Shown here one piece after another: positions 17,106 through 26,186 of a stretch of DNA of 52,481 nt. Within the stretch, counting starts at the first letter, position 1. Every line of letters begins with the position of its first letter. The DNA is from UMGS1279 sp045630265 (GTDB taxonomy: Bacteria > Bacillota > Clostridia > Oscillospirales > Acutalibacteraceae), in NCBI GenBank assembly GCA_045630265.1, contig JAZQSV010000046.1:1-52481 (forward strand), given 5' to 3'. The position numbers and the translations under genes were made by a program. Under the pieces are notes generated by a model that worked only from the letters and a program-made list of their open reading frames with translations, was not told the DNA's origin and did not search any database.

Positions 17106-18320
17106 ATGAAGATAGTTTCTATCAACACGGTTTTCTTTGGCAGTACCGGCAGAATAATGCTTAGAATAAATGAACTTGCCGAAAGAAACGGGCACGAAAC
17201 CTTGGCCGTTTCGGGGTATGCTTTAGGCGGCAAAAACGCTCCCGAAAATGCTGTGGTGATTGGTGGTTTTATTTCAAAAGCAATTCATAAAACGCTAGCC
17301 AAGCTTACGGGGCTGCAAGGATGTTTTTCTTATTTTGCTACTAAAAAAGCAATAAGTAAAATAAAAAAGTTTGAACCTAACGTAATACATCTTCACAACC
17401 TTCACGCTTGGTTTATCAATCTCCCCTTACTTTTTAAATATATAAAAAAGAATGAGATAAGAGTTGTGTGGACCTTGCACAATTGCTGGTCTTTTACAGG
17501 GCACTGCCCACATTTTGAATATGCGGGATGTGAAAAGTGGAAAGGCGGTTGCAAGGGTTGTACGCAATATAAAGAATACCCGTCGGCTTTTGTAGATAAG
17601 GCAGCAAAAATGTATTGTCTAAAGAAAAAGTGGTTTACCGACATTAAAGATTTAACTATTGTTACTCCCTCTGAGTGGCTTGCTGATAAGGTCCGTCAGT
17701 CCTTTCTTGGCGAGCATCCCATAAAGGTCATAAATAACGGAATTGACCTTGGAGTTTTCGGGCCTGCTGAAAGCAATTTTAGGGAAAAGTACAATATTTC
17801 GTCCGACAAAAAAATTCTTTTGGGTGTTGCGTTTGGCTGGGGAGTTAAAAAAGGTTTGGACGTATTTTGTGAGCTTTCAGAGCGCTTGGACAGAGAAAAA
17901 TATCAAATAGTTTTAGTTGGTACAGACGACAATACGGACAAGCTTTTGCCTAGTGGCATTATATCAATCCACCGCACCCAAAATCAAAAGGAATTGGCTG
18001 AAATTTATACGGCAGCCGACGTTTTTGTGAATCCTACAAGGGAAGACACCTTTCCAACCGTTAATATGGAAGCGCTTGCATGCGGCACACCTGTTGTAAC
18101 CTTTAATACGGGTGGAAGCTCTGAAATTATAAATGAAACCTGCGGTGCGGTAACAAGCGAAAAGAATGCAGAATCTATGGAAAGGGAAATAGTTAGAATT
18201 TGCAAGGAGCAACCCTTTTCGAAGGATGCTTGCATAAAAAGAGCAGAAGCTTTTGATATGAATGATAGATTCAGTGAATATATTGAGCTTTATGAAGAAT
18301 TGAGCGGCGAGCAAATTTGA
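17106..18320 (+). CDS. Family 4 glycosyltransferase
   Basis: A 404-aa GT4 (GT-B) enzyme. MKIVSINTVFFGSTGRIM opens the acceptor half, and PNVIHLHNLHAWF and VWTLHNCWSFTGHCPHF are typical. The following Cys-rich insert (GCEKWKGGCKGC) is common in this subgroup. The donor half has PSEWLADKVRQSF, VINNGIDLGVF, DVFVNPTREDTFPTVNMEALACGTPVV with the conserved E-x7-E type region, and TGGSSEI. It transfers a sugar, retaining configuration, to the growing repeat unit on the inner membrane face. It follows the Wzy gene by 8 bp and sits in the same run. Confidence 0.9.
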   Translation: MKIVSINTVFFGSTGRIMLRINELAERNGHETLAVSGYALGGKNAPENAVVIGGFISKAIHKTLAKLTGLQGCFSYFATKKAISKIKKFEPNVIHLHNLHAWFINLPLLFKYIKKNEIRVVWTLHNCWSFTGHCPHFEYAGCEKWKGGCKGCTQYKEYPSAFVDKAAKMYCLKKKWFTDIKDLTIVTPSEWLADKVRQSFLGEHPIKVINNGIDLGVFGPAESNFREKYNISSDKKILLGVAFGWGVKKGLDVFCELSERLDREKYQIVLVGTDDNTDKLLPSGIISIHRTQNQKELAEIYTAADVFVNPTREDTFPTVNMEALACGTPVVTFNTGGSSEIINETCGAVTSEKNAESMEREIVRICKEQPFSKDACIKRAEAFDMNDRFSEYIELYEELSGEQI

Positions 18321-18371
18321 TTTATATGTTTTTTAAAAACATTACCGTCCAGTTTTGCTTAGGAGAAGCGT

Positions 18372-19430
18372 ATGAAAATAAAATCAGCATTAAGAATTTT
18401 AGGTGAAATTAAATATGTAAAATCTGTGCTGAAACGGTATAGTGACGTATTGGCATGCGGAAAGTATCATCAGCATAACATTTTTCGCGCACTCTCTTTA
18501 GACAGTCCCGAGGTCAGCGAAAAATCACGCCTTTATTTTGAAAAGGGCAGCTCCAGCAAAATAATGCAGAGCATTATTAAGTTTTTGAACGGCATAGGTT
18601 ATTTTACAAATAAAAACAAAAAATCCACCGGGGAATATGATGGATTTTATATTGCGAACAACTATGATGCAGTCCGCGAGGTTAAACTTTTTTCATTTAA
18701 AAACGATAAGATTTTAACCATTTGCGTGGGAAGAGAAGAGGCCGAAAAGCAAATAAAGGAGTATGAGTTATTTGGCAAGGCCTACAATATGCCTAGTGTT
18801 AAAAAGGACAGTAGGTACGAAACCTCTTTTGAGATTTCTATGGTAAAACTTAAAAATTATGATACAGATGCTTTGGCGATTGAGAATATTTGTTATTCTA
18901 CCGTTGCTTACAATCAGAAAACCGAAAATCTCCCAAAGCGAACGGTTAGCGAGCTTATTAGTTTCTCCTATGATGAAGAGATGAATGGCTATTTGCAGAA
19001 AATTGCTGATAGAATAAACCCTTCACTTATGGACACCGAAATCCCGCTTTGCACTCAGCACGGCGACCTTTCCAAGGATAATCTTATTTATGGTGATTGC
19101 GATGGCAAGACCGATTTTTGGTGGATAGATTGGGAACACGTGGAAAAAAGAGCTTTCTTTTACGACCTTTTCTTTTATATGATAAATCCCGCTCTATACG
19201 GCGACAAGGCACCTTTTGAAACCTACATAAATGGCGAGGTGGACGAGGTGCTCCAAAAATTCTTTGCACATTTTGGCACAGAGTTCGAAAAAGATAAACG
19301 TTTTGACTATTTTCTGATTTTTACGCTCCCATTTCTAAAAGAGCGAGTTTGCCCGATAGGTGGCCTACCAATCCTTAAAAGATATTATGCTCTTATAGAA
19401 GAATTGGCAAACAGCGTAAAAACCGTTTAA
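18372..19430 (+). CDS. Protein-kinase-like (APH-fold) phosphotransferase
   Basis: A 352-aa protein with the catalytic signature of the aminoglycoside phosphotransferase / choline kinase superfamily: QHGDLSKDNLIYG (catalytic Asp and Asn, about residue 220) followed by WWIDWEHVEKRAFFYDLFFY with the metal-binding Asp. The N-terminal half is divergent and the nucleotide-binding loop is not easy to place. Families of this kind phosphorylate small molecules or sugars, including choline (LicA). With two LicD genes in the same run, a role in making a phosphorylated glycan substituent is plausible but unproven. No cytidylyltransferase of the LicC type is in the window. AGGAG supports the ATG. Confidence 0.75.
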   Translation: MKIKSALRILGEIKYVKSVLKRYSDVLACGKYHQHNIFRALSLDSPEVSEKSRLYFEKGSSSKIMQSIIKFLNGIGYFTNKNKKSTGEYDGFYIANNYDAVREVKLFSFKNDKILTICVGREEAEKQIKEYELFGKAYNMPSVKKDSRYETSFEISMVKLKNYDTDALAIENICYSTVAYNQKTENLPKRTVSELISFSYDEEMNGYLQKIADRINPSLMDTEIPLCTQHGDLSKDNLIYGDCDGKTDFWWIDWEHVEKRAFFYDLFFYMINPALYGDKAPFETYINGEVDEVLQKFFAHFGTEFEKDKRFDYFLIFTLPFLKERVCPIGGLPILKRYYALIEELANSVKTV

Positions 19431-19479
19431 TGAAATTCGATTTATATATTACTTAAAATACAGAGCAAGGGGGAGAAAA

Positions 19480-20808
19480 GTGCAAAAGCTTCTAAAGAAC
19501 AAAGAAGTTAACAATGCCAGCTGGCTTATAGCAGGAAGAGTATTCCAAATGGCAATCTCTTTTGTTGTAAGCGTAATTATGGCGAGATTTTTGGGGCCCA
19601 ATAACTATGGCCTTATAAATTATGCTACGGCATATGTAACCTTTTTCACCTCCGTTAGTAACCTGGGTATTAATGCAATACTTGTTAAAAAATTCATAGA
19701 TTCTCCCGAAAAAGAGGGGGAGATCATTGGCACTGCTCTGATACTGCGAGCAATTTCAAGCTTACTGTCTGCCATAACAATAGTTTTAATTGTTATGGTT
19801 GTGGATGTCGGAGAAACGGTTACCATTATTGTTGTAGCTCTTGCGAGCTTGGGTCTGATTTTCCATATATTTGAAACCTTTAACTATTGGTTTCAAGCAC
19901 AGTATAAGGCAAAGGTGACTGCTATTGCAGCCTTGGTGGGTTACACCTTTACCGCAATATATAAGATAGTGCTTTTGGCCCTTAAAATGAATGTTTATTG
20001 GTTTGCTCTGGCAACATCGGTGGACTACATTGTTATTGCAATAATACTTTTCGCATTTTACAAATCGCATAAAGGTCCAAGACTCACATTTTCGTTTGCT
20101 ACAGGAAAGGCGTTGCTCTCAAAAAGTTATCATTATATTCTATCGGGAATGATGGTTGCCATATATGGACAAACCGATAAGCTTATGTTAAAGCATATGC
20201 TTAATGAGAGCGAGGTTGGATATTACTCCATTGCCTCTTCCATATGTCTTGTATGGGTGTTTGTGCTGAGCGCAATTATAGATTCTTTGCGGCCTACAAT
20301 TGTTACCTTGCATAAAACGGACAAAGAGGGATTTAAAAGAAAAAACAGGCAGTTATATATGCTGGTCTTCTACATATCTGCATTTGTATCAATGCTTTTT
20401 GTGATTTTCGGAAAGCAGGCGATATTAATTCTATACGGAAAAGAATATTTACCCTCGGTTGCGCCGCTTAGGATTGTTACCTGGTATACGGCCTTCTCTT
20501 ATCTTGGAGTGGCAAGAAGTGCCTGGATAGTGTGCGAGGATAAACAAAAATACTTGAAGTATATGTATGTGGGCGCTGTGATAATAAATATCGCTCTAAA
20601 TTACCTACTTATACCAATTTGGGGTGCTTCTGGAGCTGCACTAGCATCGCTTATAACAGAAATCTCAACAAGTATGTTATTGCCGTGCTTCTTTAAAGAT
20701 ATGCGACCCAATGTTAAACTTATGGTAGAGGGCATTTTATTAAAGGATTATAGGCAGAAGATAATTGACAAAATATTTAAAGGTAAAATTAATAGGGGAG
20801 GTAATTGA
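19480..20808 (+). CDS. Wzx-type polysaccharide flippase
   Basis: A 442-aa integral membrane protein of the MOP superfamily (polysaccharide biosynthesis protein). The opening NNASWLIAGRVFQMAISFVVS and ARFLGPNNYGLINYATAYVTF are the usual first two helices, and about twelve to fourteen helices follow. It should flip undecaprenyl-linked repeat units across the membrane, feeding the Wzy-like polymerase. The start is a GTG at 19480 preceded by GGGGGAG. The stop lies two bases before the start of the next gene, and that gene's ribosome binding site is inside this coding region. Confidence 0.9.
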   Translation: MQKLLKNKEVNNASWLIAGRVFQMAISFVVSVIMARFLGPNNYGLINYATAYVTFFTSVSNLGINAILVKKFIDSPEKEGEIIGTALILRAISSLLSAITIVLIVMVVDVGETVTIIVVALASLGLIFHIFETFNYWFQAQYKAKVTAIAALVGYTFTAIYKIVLLALKMNVYWFALATSVDYIVIAIILFAFYKSHKGPRLTFSFATGKALLSKSYHYILSGMMVAIYGQTDKLMLKHMLNESEVGYYSIASSICLVWVFVLSAIIDSLRPTIVTLHKTDKEGFKRKNRQLYMLVFYISAFVSMLFVIFGKQAILILYGKEYLPSVAPLRIVTWYTAFSYLGVARSAWIVCEDKQKYLKYMYVGAVIINIALNYLLIPIWGASGAALASLITEISTSMLLPCFFKDMRPNVKLMVEGILLKDYRQKIIDKIFKGKINRGGN

Positions 20809-20809
20809 A

Positions 20810-21496
20810 ATGCGTAGATTCCTTATAAAAATTTATGACTTTATAGTTTTTAGATTACCTTCTTCTGCTATAATGCTTTTTCATCACGTATCGAACAATC
20901 CCAATCGCAAAAAAAGCAGTTGTATGGTAGATACTAAAAAGTTTTATGATATTATAAATTCTTTTGAAAATTACGCTTCCGTTGAAGAGGTTTACAAAAA
21001 GCCTGCCAAAAGGAAAGTGGCTGTCACCTTTGATGATGGCTTACAAGACGTATATGATATTGCATATCCATTTTTAAAAGAAAAGAATATACCTTTTACG
21101 GTCTACGTTCTTGCAGAGTTTATAGATAAAGAGGGTTATTTAACCAAAGAGCAGCTGTTAGAAATGGCAGCAGATCCTTTGGTTACAATTGGCTCGCACG
21201 GACTGCATCATGGCGTTTTCACCAAAATGAGCGCAGAGGAAAAGCGAAATGAGGTTTTTCTTTCAAAGAGTATACTGGAACAGACAATAGGTAGGGGGGT
21301 GACAAACTTTGCATATTCGCACGGCGTTTATGACAAGGATGCCCTAAAGCTTGTAAGAGAGTATGATTATGCCATGTCCGTTGCTGCCAGACCGGTTAAT
21401 GTGATAACAAGGATTAGCCGTTACATTTTACCAAGGTTCAATATTACTGATGCTAGTTTTGAAAGCACGTTGGCAATGTTAAAAAAGATAGTTTAA
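20810..21496 (+). CDS. Polysaccharide deacetylase (NodB-like)
   Basis: A 228-aa protein of carbohydrate esterase family 4. VAVTFDDGLQD carries the catalytic base and metal Asp, and TIGSHGLHHGVF carries the HxxxH metal site. FAYSHGVYDKDAL corresponds to the later family motif. It would remove N-acetyl groups from a glycan or a precursor. There is only a weak N-terminal hydrophobic stretch (YDFIVFRLPSSAIMLF), so location is uncertain. The ATG at 20810 is chosen because GGGGAGG lies 8 bp upstream; an in-frame TTG at 20765 would overlap the flippase and lacks a site. The C-terminal part is short compared with larger NodB proteins. Confidence 0.85.
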   Translation: MRRFLIKIYDFIVFRLPSSAIMLFHHVSNNPNRKKSSCMVDTKKFYDIINSFENYASVEEVYKKPAKRKVAVTFDDGLQDVYDIAYPFLKEKNIPFTVYVLAEFIDKEGYLTKEQLLEMAADPLVTIGSHGLHHGVFTKMSAEEKRNEVFLSKSILEQTIGRGVTNFAYSHGVYDKDALKLVREYDYAMSVAARPVNVITRISRYILPRFNITDASFESTLAMLKKIV

Positions 21497-21526
21497 GTTA
21501 TAACACATTCGAAAGGAAGTGATTTT

Positions 21527-22621
21527 GTGAAAAAAGTTATGTTGGTGTTTGGTACAAGGCCGGAGGCAATAAAAATGTGTCCCTTGGTTAATGAGCTTAA
21601 GGGAAGAAAAAACATAGAGACCATAGTTTGCGTTACGGGTCAGCACCGTCAAATGCTTGACCAGGTGTTAGAGGTATTTAACGTAGTTCCTGACTACGAC
21701 CTTTCTATCATGAAAGAAAAGCAGACGCATTTTGATATAACAACCAACATTTTAACCAAGATAGGTGAGGTTTTGGATGAAGTTAAGCCCGATGTAGTTT
21801 TGGTACACGGCGACACCTCCACAACCTTTGTTACCGCGCTTGCGGCCTTTTATAAGCAAATCCCCGTCGGACACGTTGAGGCGGGTCTTCGCACCTACGA
21901 TATTTATTCGCCCTACCCAGAGGAGTTTAACCGTCAGGCGGTTGGAATCGTTGCTAAATACCATTTTGCCCCCACTGAGATGTCAAAGCAAAATCTTATA
22001 AGAGAAGGCAAAAAGCAGGATGATATTTATGTTACAGGAAATACTGCTATTGACGCTTTAAAAACAACCGTTAGAAGCGATTTTACCCATCCAGAGCTTG
22101 AGTGGGCAAAGGACAGTAAGCTTATTGTTATAACCGCCCACAGAAGAGAAAATCTGGGCGAGCCCATGCACAATATGTTCAGGGCAATTCGCAGAATTAT
22201 GGACGAGCATCCTGACATTAAGGCCATTTATCCCATTCATATGAATCCTCTTGTAAGAGCGGCCGCAAACGAAGAACTTGGCGGTTGTGATAGAATCCAC
22301 ATTATTGAACCGCTTGAGGTTTTGGATTTCCACAACTTCCTTGCAAACAGCTATCTGATTCTTACCGATAGCGGCGGAATTCAAGAAGAAGCACCCTCTC
22401 TTGGAAAGCCTGTACTTGTTATGCGTGATACCACCGAGCGTCCCGAGGGCATCAAAGCAGGCACCTTAAAGCTTGTTGGTACCGACGAAGAGGTTATTTA
22501 TCAAAACTTTAAAGAACTTATTGAAAACCAAGATGCATACGAGGCCATGAGCAAAGCAAGCAATCCCTATGGCGACGGCTTTGCATCAAAAAGAATTGCT
22601 GATATTTTGGAGGAGAATTAA
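21527..22621 (+). CDS. wecB: UDP-N-acetylglucosamine 2-epimerase
   Basis: A 364-aa non-hydrolysing epimerase interconverting UDP-GlcNAc and UDP-ManNAc in the cytosol. VFGTRPEAIKMCPLV, CVTGQHRQMLDQVL, VLVHGDTSTTF, VGHVEAGLRT, YPEEFNRQ, TAHRRENLGEP and DSGGIQEEAPSLGKPVLVMR are all present in order, as in WecB/MnaA. The length is typical. The GTG start at 21527 follows AAAGGAAG. It ends next to capE (TAA then ATG). Because no UDP-ManNAc dehydrogenase is seen here, ManNAc itself may be a glycan sugar, or the dehydrogenase is elsewhere. Confidence 0.95.
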   Translation: MKKVMLVFGTRPEAIKMCPLVNELKGRKNIETIVCVTGQHRQMLDQVLEVFNVVPDYDLSIMKEKQTHFDITTNILTKIGEVLDEVKPDVVLVHGDTSTTFVTALAAFYKQIPVGHVEAGLRTYDIYSPYPEEFNRQAVGIVAKYHFAPTEMSKQNLIREGKKQDDIYVTGNTAIDALKTTVRSDFTHPELEWAKDSKLIVITAHRRENLGEPMHNMFRAIRRIMDEHPDIKAIYPIHMNPLVRAAANEELGGCDRIHIIEPLEVLDFHNFLANSYLILTDSGGIQEEAPSLGKPVLVMRDTTERPEGIKAGTLKLVGTDEEVIYQNFKELIENQDAYEAMSKASNPYGDGFASKRIADILEEN

Positions 22622-23671
22622 ATGTCTACATTTAGTGGCAAGACCCTTTTAATCACAGGCGGAACAGGTTCCTTTGGTAACGCAGTTTTAAATCGTTTTC
22701 TTAAAACCGATATAGGCGAAATCAGAATTTTTTCCCGCGATGAGAAAAAGCAGGATGATATGCGCCACGAATTTCAGTCAAAAATGCCCGATGTAGCAGA
22801 TAAAATTAAGTTTTTCATTGGCGACGTAAGGGATTTGGCTTCTGTTAAAAATGCTATGCACGGAGTGGATTATATCTTCCACGCTGCTGCTTTAAAGCAG
22901 GTCCCTTCTTGCGAGTTTTTCCCCATTGAGGCGGTGAAAACCAACGTAATAGGTACCGAAAACGTGCTTACCGCCGCAATAGAAGCAGGGGTTAGCAACA
23001 TAGTTTGCCTTTCTACCGACAAAGCGGCTTATCCTGTAAATGCTATGGGTACTTCAAAGGCTATGATGGAAAAGGTTATAGTTGCAAAAAGCAGAACTGT
23101 TGACCCTGCAAAAACCAAGATTTGCTGTACCCGCTATGGTAACGTTATGTGCTCAAGAGGTTCGGTTATCCCACTTTGGATTGAGCAGATTAAGGACGGC
23201 CAGCCCATTACTATTACAGAGCCCACAATGACAAGGTTTATTATGTCTTTGGATGAGGCAGTTGACCTTGTGCTATTTGCCTTTGAAAATGGTGTTTCGG
23301 GTGATATTCTAGTTCAAAAAGCACCTGCTTGTACAATAGAAGTTTTGGCTAAGGCGGTTTGTGAGCTATTTGATAAGGAACAAAAGACCGAAATCAAGGT
23401 TATTGGTATCCGCCACGGCGAAAAAATGTATGAAACACTTCTTACTAATGAAGAGTGCGCCAAAGCAACCGACCTTGGTAATTTCTACCGCGTACCATGC
23501 GACAACCGCGGTCTTAACTACGATAAGTACTTTAAGGAAGGCGATGTAAAGCGCAATCCTTTAACCGAGTTTAATTCCAACAATACCGACCTACTTGACG
23601 TAGAGCAGGTTAAGGAAAAGCTACTGAGCTTACAGTTTATTCGCGATGAAATCGCAAAGATGGAGAAATAA
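22622..23671 (+). CDS. capE: UDP-GlcNAc 4,6-dehydratase/5-epimerase (CapE/FnlA type)
   Basis: A 349-aa short-chain dehydrogenase-type protein, first enzyme of UDP-L-FucNAc synthesis. The NAD(P) site is LLITGGTGSFG (residues 9-19); FSRDEKKQDDMR, FIGDVRD, FHAAALKQVP, CLSTDKAAYP and NAMGTSKAMMEK follow. In the last motif the usual catalytic Tyr is replaced by Met (MxxxK), a known trait of CapE-like enzymes. The sequence follows CapE/FnlA closely and is of normal length. It begins directly after the wecB stop, with GGAGGAG upstream, and is followed by capF. Confidence 0.93.
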   Translation: MSTFSGKTLLITGGTGSFGNAVLNRFLKTDIGEIRIFSRDEKKQDDMRHEFQSKMPDVADKIKFFIGDVRDLASVKNAMHGVDYIFHAAALKQVPSCEFFPIEAVKTNVIGTENVLTAAIEAGVSNIVCLSTDKAAYPVNAMGTSKAMMEKVIVAKSRTVDPAKTKICCTRYGNVMCSRGSVIPLWIEQIKDGQPITITEPTMTRFIMSLDEAVDLVLFAFENGVSGDILVQKAPACTIEVLAKAVCELFDKEQKTEIKVIGIRHGEKMYETLLTNEECAKATDLGNFYRVPCDNRGLNYDKYFKEGDVKRNPLTEFNSNNTDLLDVEQVKEKLLSLQFIRDEIAKMEK

Positions 23672-23672
23672 T

Positions 23673-24890
23673 ATGAATATACTTGTTACCGGTGCAAACG
23701 GTTTTGCAGGAAAAAATCTGGTTGCCGCTTTGAACAATATTAAAAACGGCAAGGATAGAACTCACCCTGAAATACAAGTTGGTGAGATTTTTTCCTACGA
23801 TATTGAAAATACCGAAGCAGAGCTCAGTAAATATTGTCAAAATGCAGATTTCGTCTTTCATTTTGCGGGTGTAAACCGCCCCCAAAATACCGAGGATTTT
23901 ATGAGGGGTAATTTTGGTTTTTCAAGCACCCTTTTAGAAACCCTTCAAAAATATAATAATAACTGCCCCGTGGTGCTTTCCTCCTCCATTCAGGCGACCC
24001 TTATCGGTCGCTATGACAGTGAGTACGGTCGCAGCAAAAAGGCGGGCGAGGAGCTATTTTTTGAGTATGGAGAGCGAACCGGTGCGAAGGTGCTTGTTTA
24101 CCGCTTCCCAAATTTATTTGGTAAGTGGTGTAGGCCCAATTATAACAGTGCGGTTGCAACCTTTTGCAACAATATGGCAAATGATTTGCCCATTACAGTA
24201 AACGACCCCACTGTAACGCTTGAACTACTTTACATTGATGATTTGGTAGAAGAAATGCTTCTTGCCTTGGAGGGAAAAGAGCATAGGTGTGAGTTCGACG
24301 GTATTGATACAGTTTTAAAAGAGGATGGCAAATACGCCGTAGCGCCTATAACCCATAAAGTTGCGCTTGGCGAAATTGTTTCGCTACTTGAAAGTTTCAG
24401 GGCACAGCCGCAAACGCTTTTAATGCCCGAAATACCAAAGGGCAGTTTTGCTAAAAAACTTTACTCTACCTACCTTTCCTATTTACCTAAGGAAAAGGTT
24501 TCGTTTCCCCTTACAATGAACGTTGATAATAGGGGCAGCTTTACAGAACTACTCAAAACTGAAAAGTGCGGACAGTTTAGCGTTAATATTTCTGCTCCTG
24601 GTATTACCAAGGGTGAGCACTGGCATAATACTAAGTGGGAGTTTTTCATTGTAGTTTCAGGCAAGGGACTTATTCAGCAAAGAAAAATTGGCACCGACGA
24701 GGTGCTTAATTTTGAGGTAAGCGGTGATAAAATAGAAGCTATTCATATGCTTCCCGGTTATACTCACAACATTATAAATCTAAGTGATACCGAAAATTTA
24801 GTAACCCTTATGTGGGCTAATGAATGCTTTGATAAAGATAAACCCGATACCTTTTTTGAAAAGGTTAGTGAGAAGTTTTTGCCGCTATAA
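23673..24890 (+). CDS. capF: UDP-sugar reductase/epimerase with cupin domain (CapF type)
   Basis: A 405-aa bifunctional enzyme, second step of UDP-L-FucNAc synthesis. The N-terminal reductase half has NILVTGANGFAGKNL, FVFHFAGVNRP, SSSIQAT and YGRSKKAGE (YxxxK). The C-terminal cupin, from about residue 280, has NVDNRGSFTELL, the metal-site GEHWHNTKWEFF and HMLPGYTHNI. The cupin epimerises C3 and the N-terminal half reduces C4. I use the ATG at 23673, which has GGAG at the right distance; a longer in-frame reading overlaps capE and is unlikely. CapE, CapF and CapG make UDP-L-FucNAc, used for example in staphylococcal type 5 and 8 capsules. Confidence 0.93.
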   Translation: MNILVTGANGFAGKNLVAALNNIKNGKDRTHPEIQVGEIFSYDIENTEAELSKYCQNADFVFHFAGVNRPQNTEDFMRGNFGFSSTLLETLQKYNNNCPVVLSSSIQATLIGRYDSEYGRSKKAGEELFFEYGERTGAKVLVYRFPNLFGKWCRPNYNSAVATFCNNMANDLPITVNDPTVTLELLYIDDLVEEMLLALEGKEHRCEFDGIDTVLKEDGKYAVAPITHKVALGEIVSLLESFRAQPQTLLMPEIPKGSFAKKLYSTYLSYLPKEKVSFPLTMNVDNRGSFTELLKTEKCGQFSVNISAPGITKGEHWHNTKWEFFIVVSGKGLIQQRKIGTDEVLNFEVSGDKIEAIHMLPGYTHNIINLSDTENLVTLMWANECFDKDKPDTFFEKVSEKFLPL

Positions 24891-24908
24891 ATCAAAGAAT
24901 ATTAAAGC

Positions 24909-24939
24909 TTAAATATTAGTATAACCTTCTAATATTTAA
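24909..24939 (+). other. A+T-rich hairpin between capF and the next gene
   Basis: TTAAATATTAG and CTAATATTTAA form an 11-bp stem with a 9-nt loop in the 63-bp gap. There is no T-run after it, so it is more likely an mRNA stability or spacing element than a terminator. Confidence 0.55.
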
Positions 24940-24953
24940 AGTAAGGAAAACAA

Positions 24954-26186
24954 ATGACGTTAGAACAAAAAGTTTTACTGCGGCTTTTAAAGGCGCACAT
25001 AAAAGGTGAATATTTTAATGAGGTAGAACGCGCCCTTCTTTTTGCCGGCCAGCAAAAGGGAAATATGAAGGCCGTTTTAACCGAAGCAAAGGCACAGTCG
25101 GTTTATTTAATGGTTATGGATGTAGTCGCCGACAATGACCTTGTGCCGCGCGATAAATTTAGCGAGGAATACGACCTTGCATTTTTTCTAACCCTTAAAA
25201 ACGCTCAGGTTGAGCAGTCGCAAAAAGGTCTTGTATCATTGCTTACCGAAAACCAAAAGGAATATGCTATAATAAAGGGCGAGGCGGCGGCTGCCTACTA
25301 TCCAAAACCTACGCTTAGAACCTTTGGCGACGTTGATTTTTTAATTGACCTAAAGGACATGTCTGAAATAACCGAAATGCTTAAAAATGAGGGTTATAAG
25401 GAAAAGCAGGAAGAACATATTTGCCACGTTGTTTTTAAAAAGCCAAAATCCCACCTTGAAATGCATTTTGAAATTGTGGGTATTCCAAATGGGGAACAGG
25501 GAAAAGTGGTAAGGCAGTATATGAAAGACGCTCTTGCCGATACGAGATCCCAAAGCGGCAGTATGGGCGATTTTAAGGTGCTTAGCCATGCAAGGCACGG
25601 CCTTGTAACACTGCTTCATATGGCCCACCACATGCTTACCGAGGGTATAGGGCTCAGACACCTCTGCGATTGGGCGGTATTTGTGGATAAAACCCATAAT
25701 GAGCCTTTTTGGGATAAAGAGCTGCTCCCCCTTTTAAATAAAATTGGTCTTTTAAAATACGCTAAGGTTATGACTAAAACAGCGGCAATTTATCTTGGAA
25801 CTGCTGAGATGCCGTTTACAAGTGATGTAAGCGATGAACTTTGTGAAGAGGTAATAGAGGATATTTTCACCGGCGGCAATTTTGGACGGAAGGACAAATC
25901 TTATGCTGAGAGCGGACTTATGGTTTCCAACCACGCTAAGGACGGAACTAAAAAAAGCAAGCTTAGAGTAGCTCTTGGTGTGGTGCATTCTTCTGTAAAA
26001 TACCACCATCCCGTAGCAATAAAATTTAAAATACTTTATCCCTTTTTCGCCGCATATCGGCTACTTAGATATTTTGGTTTAATGGTTTTCGGCAAAAAGC
26101 AGTCAATACTTAAAACATTACCCACGGCAAATAAAAGAAGAGATTTATATTCAAAATTAGAAGTTTTTGAAGTGGAGGAAAAATAA
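24954..26186 (+). CDS. NTP_transf_5-like nucleotidyltransferase family protein
   Basis: A 410-aa protein that I recognise as the uncharacterised nucleotidyltransferase family (NTP_transf_5). The nucleotidyltransferase core is EYAIIKGEAAAAYYP, then LRTFGDVDFLIDL with the paired Asp (about residues 118-130). LEMHFEIVG supplies a third acidic position. HGLVTLLHMAHHML and LRHLCDWAVFVD are typical of the family's helical second half. No role is established. Members often appear near PqqD-like proteins and signal peptidases, both of which lie a few kb downstream here. It interrupts the capEF and capG genes and overlaps capG by one base. Confidence 0.8.
   Translation: MTLEQKVLLRLLKAHIKGEYFNEVERALLFAGQQKGNMKAVLTEAKAQSVYLMVMDVVADNDLVPRDKFSEEYDLAFFLTLKNAQVEQSQKGLVSLLTENQKEYAIIKGEAAAAYYPKPTLRTFGDVDFLIDLKDMSEITEMLKNEGYKEKQEEHICHVVFKKPKSHLEMHFEIVGIPNGEQGKVVRQYMKDALADTRSQSGSMGDFKVLSHARHGLVTLLHMAHHMLTEGIGLRHLCDWAVFVDKTHNEPFWDKELLPLLNKIGLLKYAKVMTKTAAIYLGTAEMPFTSDVSDELCEEVIEDIFTGGNFGRKDKSYAESGLMVSNHAKDGTKKSKLRVALGVVHSSVKYHHPVAIKFKILYPFFAAYRLLRYFGLMVFGKKQSILKTLPTANKRRDLYSKLEVFEVEEK

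Noticed and set aside
17521..17580. Cys-rich insert in the GT4 protein as a novel zinc module
   Set aside because: The same Cys pattern is common in this glycosyltransferase subgroup, so it is not special.
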